A stretch of DNA of 64,000 bases from Hymenobacter amundsenii. Its GTDB lineage: Bacteria; Bacteroidota; Bacteroidia; Cytophagales; Hymenobacteraceae. The notes below the pieces were generated by a model that worked only from the letters and a program-made list of their open reading frames with translations, ran no database searches and had not been told where the DNA came from. Positions within the stretch are counted from its first letter, which is position 1; the number at the start of each line of letters is the position of its first letter. Where the stretch lies: contig NZ_NIRR01000004.1 of assembly GCF_002204745.1 (NCBI RefSeq), positions 62,001 through 126,000 on the forward strand, written 5' to 3'. This document shows positions 57,193-64,000 of this stretch, piece by piece. Both the position numbers and the translations under genes were made by a program.

Positions 57193-57534
57193 AGGTTGGT
57201 AATGGAGCGATGTGGGGCCGTTGGAGGCGGGTTTTCCATACGGTGCCGGTTGGCCGGGGTTGAAAAGGGCCAGCCAGCCGGTGCCCAAGCGCATACCCTG
57301 CACTCGACGCCAGTTGGTTAATTCCCCGCGCTACCCAACTAAGTGTAACTGCAAAGGACGGATAATGCTATCATGTTTTTGTAGCGGTGGCGGCTCCGAG
57401 CACACTAGGAGCCGGGTAAGGGCCGTGCGCGAAAGTGCTGCTACACCAATGGGTTACCTTTTAACTGTGGCGCTTATTAACGCTCATCCAATCCGCTGTT
57501 GGCAACCTTCTATTCACTTTTGACTTCCCTTGTG
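57193..57534. other. intergenic region without recognised content
   Basis: 342 bases between the divergent DUF6799-like gene and the alanine-rich lipoprotein gene. A short hairpin CGGCTCC..GGAGCCG lies near 57390-57413, and a weak promoter-like TACCTTTT near 57455. No gene is evident. Confidence 0.4.
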
Positions 57535-57897
57535 ATGAAAACCTTGCTCAAAACCCTGTTCGTTGCTACCGCCGTTGCTTTCACCGCTACTTCCTGCACC
57601 CAGGAAGGCCAGCAGAACGCCGAAGCCGCCGCTGCCAACACCGAAGCCGCTGCCGAAAACGCTGGTGATGCTGCTGCTGCCGAAGCCAACAACGCTGCCA
57701 ACGCCACCGACGACGCCTTGGAAAACACCGGCCAGGCCATCGAGAAGACGGCCGATGCCGCCGCCGCCAATACCGAAGCTGCCGCCGACAAAGCTGCTGC
57801 CGAAACCAAAATGGCCACCAACAAAGCTGCCAACAAAGTGGATGCCGCCGCCGGCGACGCCAAAGCCGAAATGAACGCCGCCACCCGCAACAACTAA
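57535..57897 (+). CDS. alanine-rich repetitive lipoprotein, LEA-like
   Basis: A 120-residue protein. The start MKTLLKTLFVATAVAFTATSC has a lipobox-like end with cysteine 21. The remaining ~100 residues are almost only Ala, Asn, Glu, Asp, Lys and Thr in repeated units such as NTEAAAENAGDAAAAEAN and NTEAAADKAAAETK, which should form a long amphipathic helix or coiled coil, as in LEA or apolipoprotein-like proteins. A role in desiccation or envelope stability is conceivable but unproven. The gene is closed by a strong terminator. Confidence 0.65.
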   Translation: MKTLLKTLFVATAVAFTATSCTQEGQQNAEAAAANTEAAAENAGDAAAAEANNAANATDDALENTGQAIEKTADAAAANTEAAADKAAAETKMATNKAANKVDAAAGDAKAEMNAATRNN

Positions 57898-57954
57898 CTG
57901 AATTTTGCTGGCCAACTGGCTGCTCATCAGTCAACGGCCCAGTAAATTTTATTT

Positions 57955-58002
57955 CACGCGAAGAGGCCCGAGCTATTGCAGTAGCTCGGGCCTCTTCGCG
58001 TG
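57955..58002. terminator. bidirectional terminator
   Basis: CACGCGAAGAGGCCCGAGCTA pairs perfectly with TAGCTCGGGCCTCTTCGCGTG around a TTGCAG loop; it ends the lipoprotein gene and faces the converging helical-repeat gene. Confidence 0.85.
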
Positions 58003-58026
58003 GCAGCCAACGGGTCACGCCGCTCG

Positions 58027-59565
58027 TCAGGCCGGGGTGGGGGCCAGATCGGGAGTGGTGGCCAGCTCCACCAGCACGGTGTAGTAGGGGCGGCTTTGCA
58101 CCCGCGACCGGAGCCAGCTAAAGAAGCTTAGCGCCTGCAAATCCTCCTGCTCCTGGGGCACGAAGGCCGGAATCTGGAGCATGCGCGCGGCAAAATCGGG
58201 GGTGCGGGCGGCGGCGGGGTCGTCGAACACCTCGCCCACCAGTTGCAGGTAGCAGAGCACGGCTGCATAGCCACCCCCATCGGCCCCAAATCGCTCCTTC
58301 ACCAGCCGCTCGATGGCCCGCAGCCGGTTGAAGGCCAAGTCGGGGTTGCCCAGCTCGAACTGAATCAGCATCTCGCCCATGTTGCGGTTGATAACCCATT
58401 CCACGCCCATTTCCTGCTCGCAGAAGTGGTCGGTGCGCCCAATGGCCTGGAGCACTTGGTTGGCCTTCTGGAATTGGCCCTCGGCAAAGTAATGGAAGCC
58501 CAGCCCGAGCCGGGCCGTGAGCTCTTCGCGGGGTGCCAGGCTGAGCTGGAGCACCTGTTCGAGCAGCCCGATGCCCTCGGCGTTGCGGCGCAGAAAGGCA
58601 TAGTTGGCGGCCAGCAGGAAGTTGTAACGGGGCCACATGGCGTCCCGGTGCAGGCGCGGACCCGCCTCCAGCACCTGCCGCAACCGCTCCAGATACGTCA
58701 CCGACTCGGCGAAGCGGCGGGTGCGGTACAGGGCGTGGGCAATCATGAACAGTAGCCCGAGTTGGGCCTCACGGTGGGCCGTGGCGAAGCCGTGGCGCTT
58801 CTCCATCAGGTGGTAGCAGCGCATCACGAAGGGCGCGAAGGAGGAGTAGTCGCGGCGCACGAGCATGGCCGCCCGGGCAATCGACATGAGCCGAAATAGT
58901 AGCGTGGGCCGGCGGGCAAAGGCCTCCTGCAAATCGTATTCGCGCAGTACCTGATCCAGAATCTCATCAAACGACTCGCCGGCCCGGCCCTGCACGCGGG
59001 CCTGGCGCAGGCGCTGGCGAATGATGCTGTCGGCAATATTAGCCCGCTCCTCCTCGTCGGCATCTTTTTTATTGAGGTGGCGGCGGCGTACAATATCGGT
59101 CAGCTCGTCGGCGTGGGGGCTGTAGGCACGGGCAATCTGGAGGTTGTACACGGCATTGAGCAGCTCGTACTGCTCGTTGGTGCGGGCCAGCTTCTCGGCC
59201 TTGCGCAGCGTGCTCCAGGCCAGGCGGCCCACCCCCGCCTCGAACAAGTAGTGGGCCAGCGTGAGCAGCCCCCGCACCGAAGCCGCCGCCGTGGGGTCTT
59301 GCTGGTGCTGGCGCAGGAGCAGGAAATCCATGAGGTGGCGCATCAGGCGCTTGCGCAACGCGTAGTAGGCCACGGCGTTGGGTTCGGCCGGGTAAAGCTG
59401 AGCCAGCAGCTCGTCGGTAGAACGTTCGCGGACCTGCAGCAACAGGTCGTAGAGGCGCAGGTCCATGCGGCCCTTCTGCTTGCGCCGCTGCCGCTGAATA
59501 AACTGCCGAAACTCCTTGCGGTCGTCGGGCGGGAAAGTGAGCAGGGTAGTTCTTAAATCATCCAT
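58027..59565 (-). CDS. conserved helical-repeat hypothetical protein (TPR-like)
   Basis: A 512-residue cytosolic protein, almost entirely helical. Repeating helix pairs of TPR type occur from residue ~95 on (ASVRGLLTLAHYLFEAGVGRLAWSTLRKAEKLA, AREELTARLGLGFHYFAEGQFQKANQVLQ, MLIQFELGNPDLAFNRLRAIERL). It has no enzymatic domain. The first ~75 residues (TFPPDDRKEFRQFIQRQRRKQKGRMDLRL) are basic. I associate the layout with an uncharacterised Cytophagales family; a scaffolding role is likely. Confidence 0.7.
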   Translation of the reverse strand: MDDLRTTLLTFPPDDRKEFRQFIQRQRRKQKGRMDLRLYDLLLQVRERSTDELLAQLYPAEPNAVAYYALRKRLMRHLMDFLLLRQHQQDPTAAASVRGLLTLAHYLFEAGVGRLAWSTLRKAEKLARTNEQYELLNAVYNLQIARAYSPHADELTDIVRRRHLNKKDADEEERANIADSIIRQRLRQARVQGRAGESFDEILDQVLREYDLQEAFARRPTLLFRLMSIARAAMLVRRDYSSFAPFVMRCYHLMEKRHGFATAHREAQLGLLFMIAHALYRTRRFAESVTYLERLRQVLEAGPRLHRDAMWPRYNFLLAANYAFLRRNAEGIGLLEQVLQLSLAPREELTARLGLGFHYFAEGQFQKANQVLQAIGRTDHFCEQEMGVEWVINRNMGEMLIQFELGNPDLAFNRLRAIERLVKERFGADGGGYAAVLCYLQLVGEVFDDPAAARTPDFAARMLQIPAFVPQEQEDLQALSFFSWLRSRVQSRPYYTVLVELATTPDLAPTPA

Positions 59566-59760
59566 GGATAGGAGAAGTGGGCGGCCGGTAGCCGATGATT
59601 GCTATAAAGCCCGATTTATTGTGCGTAATTTATTTAAATTCAATCATTTAAAGCATGATGAGGCCGTTTTATTAAGTCTGAATATAGCATCTTATCGTTA
59701 GCATTGGGGCGAGGTAAGGAGTACATTTCCTAAAAATTACCACTCTCTATTCCCCATCCC

Positions 59761-60507
59761 ATGCTGCCTCGCTTACTCGCCTTCCTGTTTTTACTGCTGG
59801 CTCCGGCCGCTGCTCTGCGGGCCCAGGACCTGCTAACCCGGCAAACCGGGGAAGAAATCAACGTAAAAGTGGTGGAGATAACGCCCGCCAACATCATGTA
59901 TCGCCGCACCGACAACCTCGATGGCCCGCTGATTACGGTGCGCAAGGCGGATGTTTTCATGATTCGCTACGCCAACGGCACCAAAGAAGTGTTCGGAGTG
60001 GGGCCCATACCGGCCGCCCCGGGAGTGGCCGTCCCCTCGTACGTTGGGCCCGCCGTGCCCGGCGACGAGCCGTTCGCCGATCCGACCGTGGGCCTGAGTG
60101 GTCCGCGAATAGGTGTCACGGTGCTCACGGGCCGGGTGGCCGATAAAGCCAAGCGCGATTACCAGGTGAATCCGTTTCTGACCCAGTTTGGCTGGCAGTT
60201 TGAAACCCGCATTTTCCGCCTCTCCTCGGGTCTATCGGGCCTGTTCGAGTTCGTGCCGCTCATTGCGGGACTGGAGCAGGGCAAGTTCATCCCGAGCCTG
60301 AACGCGCTGGTAGGCATCCGCGGCCCCAAGGGCTTCGAGTTTGGCGTGGGGCCCAACGTTACGCCCGTTAGCGCCAACATTGCCCTGGCAATCGGCACCT
60401 CATTCAAGATAGAGGAAGTGAATTTCCCGGTTAACTTGGCGGTGGTGCCCGGCAATGGCGGGCTGCGTTATAGCCTGCTGGTGGGCTTCAACTACCGCCG
60501 CCGGTAG
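59761..60507 (+). CDS. exported protein of a Bacteroidota family, intact copy
   Basis: A 248-residue exported protein with signal peptide ending at LRAQ. Residues 22-75 have the pattern DLLTRQTGEEINVKVVEITPANIMYRR..VFMIRYANGTKEVFG, a small beta domain often found at the start of outer-membrane or lipoprotein-like Bacteroidota proteins. The C-terminal half is strand-rich and barrel-like (QFGWQFETRIFRLSSGLSGLFEFVPLIAG, PKGFEFGVGPNVTPV, LRYSLLVGFNYRRR). The following frameshifted gene shares the N-terminal domain, so this is half of a diverged tandem pair. Confidence 0.7.
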   Translation: MLPRLLAFLFLLLAPAAALRAQDLLTRQTGEEINVKVVEITPANIMYRRTDNLDGPLITVRKADVFMIRYANGTKEVFGVGPIPAAPGVAVPSYVGPAVPGDEPFADPTVGLSGPRIGVTVLTGRVADKAKRDYQVNPFLTQFGWQFETRIFRLSSGLSGLFEFVPLIAGLEQGKFIPSLNALVGIRGPKGFEFGVGPNVTPVSANIALAIGTSFKIEEVNFPVNLAVVPGNGGLRYSLLVGFNYRRR

Positions 60508-60586
60508 CCGCCCTGCTGCCGCTACATGCCTGCTTTGCTCTGCTGCTACTGCCGGGCGGACGGGTTTCACTGACTTTCTAAAGAAG

Positions 60587-61299
60587 ATGACGATGCGTTT
60601 GCTGACTGCTTTTTCCTTATTGCTGGGGCTACTGCTGGTGGCCAGCCTGGGCCGGGCCCAGCAGGGCGCTCCGGCCGCCGATTCGGCGGCCCGGCCAACG
60701 GTTGGCGCGCGACCGGAGCAGCCCCGCCGGCTACCGATGTTATAGTGCTTACCAACGGCGACGAGCTGCCCGGCCGGGTGCTGGCTATCCTGCCCGGCTA
60801 CATCCGCTACCTGGCCGCCAGCCCCGGCCCGGCTGGTACCGCGCCCGATACCCTGCAATTAGCCACCGCACAGGTGTTTCTGATTCGCTACGTCAACGGT
60901 ACCAAAGATGTGTTCCGGCCGGCCGCAGCGGCGTCAGAGGCAGCTTCGCCCTTGCTGGGCCTGAGCACCGAACAGCGCTACGAGCGGGGGCGCCAGGACA
61001 GCCGCCGATACTACCAACCCGCGAAAGGGGTGTTCTGGGGCACATTTGCCGGCACGGTGGCTACTGGCGGCTATGGTGGTCCCGTAGTGGGCGGGGCTAT
61101 TGCGCTTACGCCACCGAGCCGCTCTAATCTGAACGCCCCCGAAACAACCCTGCTCAACGACCCGGCTTACTACAAAGGGTACCGCCAGCAGGCCCAGAAC
61201 CGCAAACTGGGCAAGGCCGCGGCCGGTTTTGGCGTGGGCTTAGGAGCATTGGCAACCATCGGGGTTATCATATTTATTGCGGTTGTCAATAGCTTGTAG
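60587..61299 (+). pseudogene. frameshifted exported protein, paralogue of the preceding gene
   Basis: A signal peptide (MTMRLLTAFSLLLGLLLVAS, LGRAQQGAPAADSAARP) is in one frame and stops at 60745. The downstream frame, open from before 60662 and giving ATDVIVLTNGDELPGRVLAI and VFLIRYVNGTKDVFR, is shifted by minus one. Both parts together make one protein equivalent in its first domain to the upstream gene; the C-terminus has a membrane helix (FGVGLGALATIGVIIFIAVV). A single-base deletion between about 60662 and 60735 explains the break. It is a young pseudogene, a sequencing error, or, less likely, a programmed frameshift. Confidence 0.7.
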
Positions 61300-61377
61300 G
61301 GAGTTGATGCGGCCCACTCAACCTTCCAACTCAACAGTGCGTACAAGGGCTACTTTCCACCTTAACTTTCCCTTATC

Positions 61378-61596
61378 ATGGACGCTAATAACAACGGCAT
61401 CGACGACAGCACCGAACTCCGCGCCCGCGGCAACTGGAACGAAATCAAAGGCCAGACCAAGCAGAAGTGGGGCAACCTCACCGACAACGACCTCGACTAC
61501 GAGGAAGGCAAGCAGGATGAGTGGTTCGGCAACTTGCAGGAGAAAACCGGCGAGACAATGGACGACATCAAAAGCTGGTTCAAGCGCACTTTCTAG
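61378..61596 (+). CDS. CsbD family stress-related protein
   Basis: A 72-residue hydrophilic protein matching CsbD: GNWNEIKGQTKQKWGNLTDNDL and EGKQDEWFGNLQEKTGET. Family members are abundant general-stress proteins of unknown mechanism, often controlled by the general stress sigma factor. Length is standard. It is a single gene followed by a hairpin. Confidence 0.85.
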   Translation: MDANNNGIDDSTELRARGNWNEIKGQTKQKWGNLTDNDLDYEEGKQDEWFGNLQEKTGETMDDIKSWFKRTF

Positions 61597-61619
61597 TTGC
61601 TTTTACGCATACAGTAACC

Positions 61620-61654
61620 CAACCGCCCGCTGCCATTTCGGCAGCGGGCGGTTG
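61620..61654 (+). terminator. hairpin after csbD
   Basis: CAACCGCCCGCTGCC pairs perfectly with GGCAGCGGGCGGTTG around ATTTC. No T-run follows, but the position suits termination. Confidence 0.65.
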
Positions 61655-61740
61655 ACGTATAGCGGAGGCCGAAAAATAGTGACGACACAGTTGATGTATT
61701 TTAAAACAAATTAAGTATATGATTATTTATATTAGTGGCC

Positions 61741-62313
61741 ATGATAACGCAACTGGAGGAGGTTAGGACGCTGGGTAATAAGTCCCTGATAGCACTGCCC
61801 AAAACGGTGATGCTGTGCTCCCGTGAGTATCCTCCTGGTATTGAGCATTCCATTCTGTTGTGGGCTATGGAGCAGCGTCAGTTGGGCCACTGCATCGCCT
61901 CGGGCTTTCATTCGCAACTGGAGCAGACCATTCTGCGGTTTTTGCGTCAGGATGTTCATCAGCCCATTATTTATGCCCTGGGGCGGGGTATTCAGCCCGG
62001 AATGCGCTTCGATTACGAGGCTGACCTGGATGCGGGCCACTTGCTGTTCGTTTCGCCCTTCGAGCCAGACGTGAAAACCGTGACCCAGGAAACGGCCGAT
62101 ATCCGTAACCTGCTGCTGGCCGATATGGCCGATACCTTCTTTATTCCCTACATGACACCCGGCGGTAATCTGGCACGGCTGCTCGAAACGCGCGTAGCTT
62201 GCCACAAGCCAGTATTTACGCTCGACGTGCCTTCCAACGCAGCCCGCTACAGCCCGCAGGCGCGCATTTATCAGCCCCTGAGCCTGCTGGGCGGGTCGCG
62301 AACCAACCTTTAG
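61741..62313 (+). CDS. stand-alone DprA/Smf-like Rossmann domain protein
   Basis: A 190-residue protein. VMLCSREYPPGIEHSILLWAM, HCIASGFHSQLEQTILRFLRQ, PIIYALGRGIQ and the later ADIRNLLLADMADTFFIPYMTPGGNLARLLETRVACHKPVFTLD follow the strand-helix order of the DprA/Smf DNA-processing fold, including the analogue of its RNRxIxGLSD segment. There is no N-terminal SAM or C-terminal winged-helix domain. It may bind DNA or nucleotides; activity is unknown. The ATG at 61741 was preferred to the GTG two codons earlier. The DNA upstream is AT-rich. Confidence 0.55.
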   Translation: MITQLEEVRTLGNKSLIALPKTVMLCSREYPPGIEHSILLWAMEQRQLGHCIASGFHSQLEQTILRFLRQDVHQPIIYALGRGIQPGMRFDYEADLDAGHLLFVSPFEPDVKTVTQETADIRNLLLADMADTFFIPYMTPGGNLARLLETRVACHKPVFTLDVPSNAARYSPQARIYQPLSLLGGSRTNL

Positions 62314-62387
62314 GCAGGTAGTAGGCGTAAAAGGGGGGCCGGCAACCTGTTAGTGGGTTCTGGCAGTCACTACTCGTCCCTCTTTCC

Positions 62388-63212
62388 ATGTCTGTTTCCG
62401 ATACTCTGCAGGGCGCCATGCCCACCAGTCCTTCCGCCGGCATCCGGGCCCTGGCCCGCTTTGGCTTTGCTGCCAAGGGCACCGTGTACGCCCTGATGGG
62501 TGCCTTGGCCCTGCTCGCCGCTACTGGCCAGCAGGAGGGCCAGACGGCCGACAAGAAACAAGCCGTCCAGAGCCTGCAAAGTCTGCCCGGCGGCTCGATA
62601 TTGCTGGGCCTGATTGCGTTCGGGCTGCTGGGCTACATTGCGTGGCGGCTGGTGCAGGCTTTTAGCGACACCGAAAATAAGGGCTCCGACGCGAAGGGCC
62701 TGGCGCGGCGCGTCGGCTATGCCGCCAGCGGCCTCGTGTACGCCAGCCTGGCCTGGTACGCCGGCCAGCTGGCCTTCAGCGGCTCGGCCGACAGCGGCAA
62801 CGGCAAGGAAACCCTCACAGCCAAAGTGCTTGGCTGGCCCGGGGGCGAATGGCTGGTGATGCTGGCCGGAATAGCGACCATTGGTGTGGGCCTCTACCAA
62901 CTCTATCAGGCGTATTCGGGCAAATTCCACAAAAACGTGCAGGGCAGCGATATTCCGGCCGGCCAGCAGAACACAGTGTATCGGTTGGGCCAGGTAGGCT
63001 ATACCGCCCGCGGCGTGGTGCTGGGTATCGTGGGCTATTTCTTCGTGCAGGCCGGCCTGCAGTCGCGGGCCGAGGCTACCGGTAGCACCGACCAAGCTTT
63101 CGACCTGCTGGCTAGCATGGGCCCGGTAGTACTGGGCGTAGTGGCCCTGGGGCTATTGGCGTATGGGATCTATATGCTAGTGCAAGCTAAATACCCGGTC
63201 CTAAAGATCTGA
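62388..63212 (+). CDS. DUF1206 membrane protein
   Basis: A 274-residue integral membrane protein with six helices in three repeats of a two-helix unit, each starting with a pattern like RFGFAAKGTVYALMGALAL, RVGYAASGLVYASLAWYA and QVGYTARGVVLGIVGYFF. This triple repeat is the definition of DUF1206. The function is unknown. It follows the DprA-like gene by 74 bases in the same direction and is convergent with the ABC transporter gene. Confidence 0.9.
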   Translation: MSVSDTLQGAMPTSPSAGIRALARFGFAAKGTVYALMGALALLAATGQQEGQTADKKQAVQSLQSLPGGSILLGLIAFGLLGYIAWRLVQAFSDTENKGSDAKGLARRVGYAASGLVYASLAWYAGQLAFSGSADSGNGKETLTAKVLGWPGGEWLVMLAGIATIGVGLYQLYQAYSGKFHKNVQGSDIPAGQQNTVYRLGQVGYTARGVVLGIVGYFFVQAGLQSRAEATGSTDQAFDLLASMGPVVLGVVALGLLAYGIYMLVQAKYPVLKI

Positions 63213-63231
63213 CCGCCGCTTCTGGCTGTCG

Positions 63232-64000
63232 TTACGCTTCCTCGCTCTGGAGCTGCCGTTCGTAGAGGGCGCGGTAGAGGCCCTGCTCGTCGCGCATGAG
63301 CACTTCGTGGGGGCCATGCTGCACAATCTGGCCGTCGTCAAGCACCAGGATTTCGTCGGCCAGCTTCACCGAACTCACGCGGTGGCTGATGATGAGGCTG
63401 GTGCGGTTGTGCATGATGCGCTGCAAAGCCCCTAGAATGGCGTTTTCGGTATCGGTATCAACAGCCGACAAGGCATCATCGAGAATCAGGATTTTTGGTT
63501 CCTTGACCAAGGCGCGGGCGATGCTGACGCGCTGCTTCTGGCCGCCCGAAAGCGTGATGCCCCGTTCGCCAAGCTTGGTATCGAAGCCCTGCGGGAAGTC
63601 GATGATGTTGTCGTAGACGTTGGCGTCGCGGGCGGCTTGCAGCATCCGCTCCTCACTGGGGGCATCGAGGCCGAAGTTGATGTTGTTGCGGATGGAGTCG
63701 GAAAACAGAAACACATCCTGGGGTACGTAGCCGATCTGGCTGCGCAGCGATGTAATAGTGAGGTCACGCACGTCCACGCCATCGACGCTGATGCTGCCTT
63801 CGCTCACATCGAAAAGGCGCGAGAGCAGGGCTGCTACGGTGCTTTTGCCCGAGCCGGTGTTGCCGATAACAGCCAGCGTCTGGCCCGGCCGAATGCGGAA
63901 CGACACGTCGCGCAGGGCCTGAATGCCGGTATCGGGATACGTGAACGAGACGTGTTTGAACTCGATGTCGCCCTTGATGTCAAGTTCAATATCCTGCCGT
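63232..64000 (-). CDS. ABC transporter ATP-binding/permease, C-terminal part only
   Basis: The ATPase part of an exporter-type ABC protein; the frame stays open beyond the window edge, upstream of the apparent GTG start at 63906, with KGDIEFKHVSFTYPDTGIQALRDVSF. Walker A is GNTGSGKST, the Q-loop YVPQDVFLFSDSI, signature TLSGGQKQR, Walker B ILILDDALS and the H-loop ISHRVSS. ILDDALSAVDTD is the form usual in lipid or multidrug exporters. The permease half must lie to the right, outside the window. It is a different protein from the exporter at 35038, whose signature is LSVGQ. Confidence 0.88.
   Translation of the reverse strand, partial: RQDIELDIKGDIEFKHVSFTYPDTGIQALRDVSFRIRPGQTLAVIGNTGSGKSTVAALLSRLFDVSEGSISVDGVDVRDLTITSLRSQIGYVPQDVFLFSDSIRNNINFGLDAPSEERMLQAARDANVYDNIIDFPQGFDTKLGERGITLSGGQKQRVSIARALVKEPKILILDDALSAVDTDTENAILGALQRIMHNRTSLIISHRVSSVKLADEILVLDDGQIVQHGPHEVLMRDEQGLYRALYERQLQSEEA

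Overview
The window is a stretch of ordinary chromosome from a GC-rich member of the Bacteroidota, most likely Hymenobacter or a close relative in the Cytophagales. The signs are: start sites without Shine-Dalgarno sequences; promoter cores of the Bacteroidota TAnnTTTG type just upstream of several starts; families typical of this phylum (DUF4293, DUF6799, carboxypeptidase-like surface-protein domains, a sorting-domain-like secreted protein); and dispersed palindromic intergenic repeats. There is no prophage, transposase, CRISPR array or rRNA. Two tRNA-Pro genes are present.

Layout. 1-6.4 kb: end of rsmI, lnt, an inositol monophosphatase, small proteins, an MscS channel and a radical SAM/SPASM protein. 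6.5-9.7 kb: a von Willebrand A surface protein and an outer-membrane barrel. 10-14.6 kb: an aromatic amino acid operon (pheA, aminotransferase, tyrA, DAHP synthase-chorismate mutase), headed by a Phe/Tyr-rich leader peptide and an intrinsic terminator. 14.7-20.5 kb: TPR protein, acyltransferase, and a two-gene unit (lipoprotein metallophosphoesterase plus barrel-like protein) present in two tandem diverged copies. 20.9-26.2 kb: radA, a TlpA-like protein without its redox cysteines, and an ECF sigma/anti-sigma pair whose anti-sigma factor carries surface and TonB-like domains. 26-37.5 kb: housekeeping and small genes (dodecin, fumC, acetyltransferases, diacylglycerol kinase, DinB, thiolase, truA, an MsbA-like ABC exporter). 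38 kb: two tRNA-Pro genes. 39-45 kb: oxidoreductase, M1 peptidase, EamA permease, truncated hemoglobin and a microbial rhodopsin. 45-50.6 kb: sucB and sucA with a HEPN/MNT pair between them. 50.8-64 kb: secreted and hypothetical proteins, a WG-repeat protein, a frameshifted gene, CsbD, DUF1206, and the start of a minus-strand ABC transporter.

The points most worth following up are the pheA-operon attenuator (leader peptide plus mutually exclusive hairpins, all readable in the sequence), the Anabaena-sensory-rhodopsin/xenorhodopsin-type rhodopsin, the HEPN/MNT module between the two 2-oxoglutarate dehydrogenase genes, the tandem phosphoesterase/barrel duplication, and two families of palindromic intergenic repeats, some of which double as terminators. 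All function calls come from reading motifs and domain order; no database search was run.
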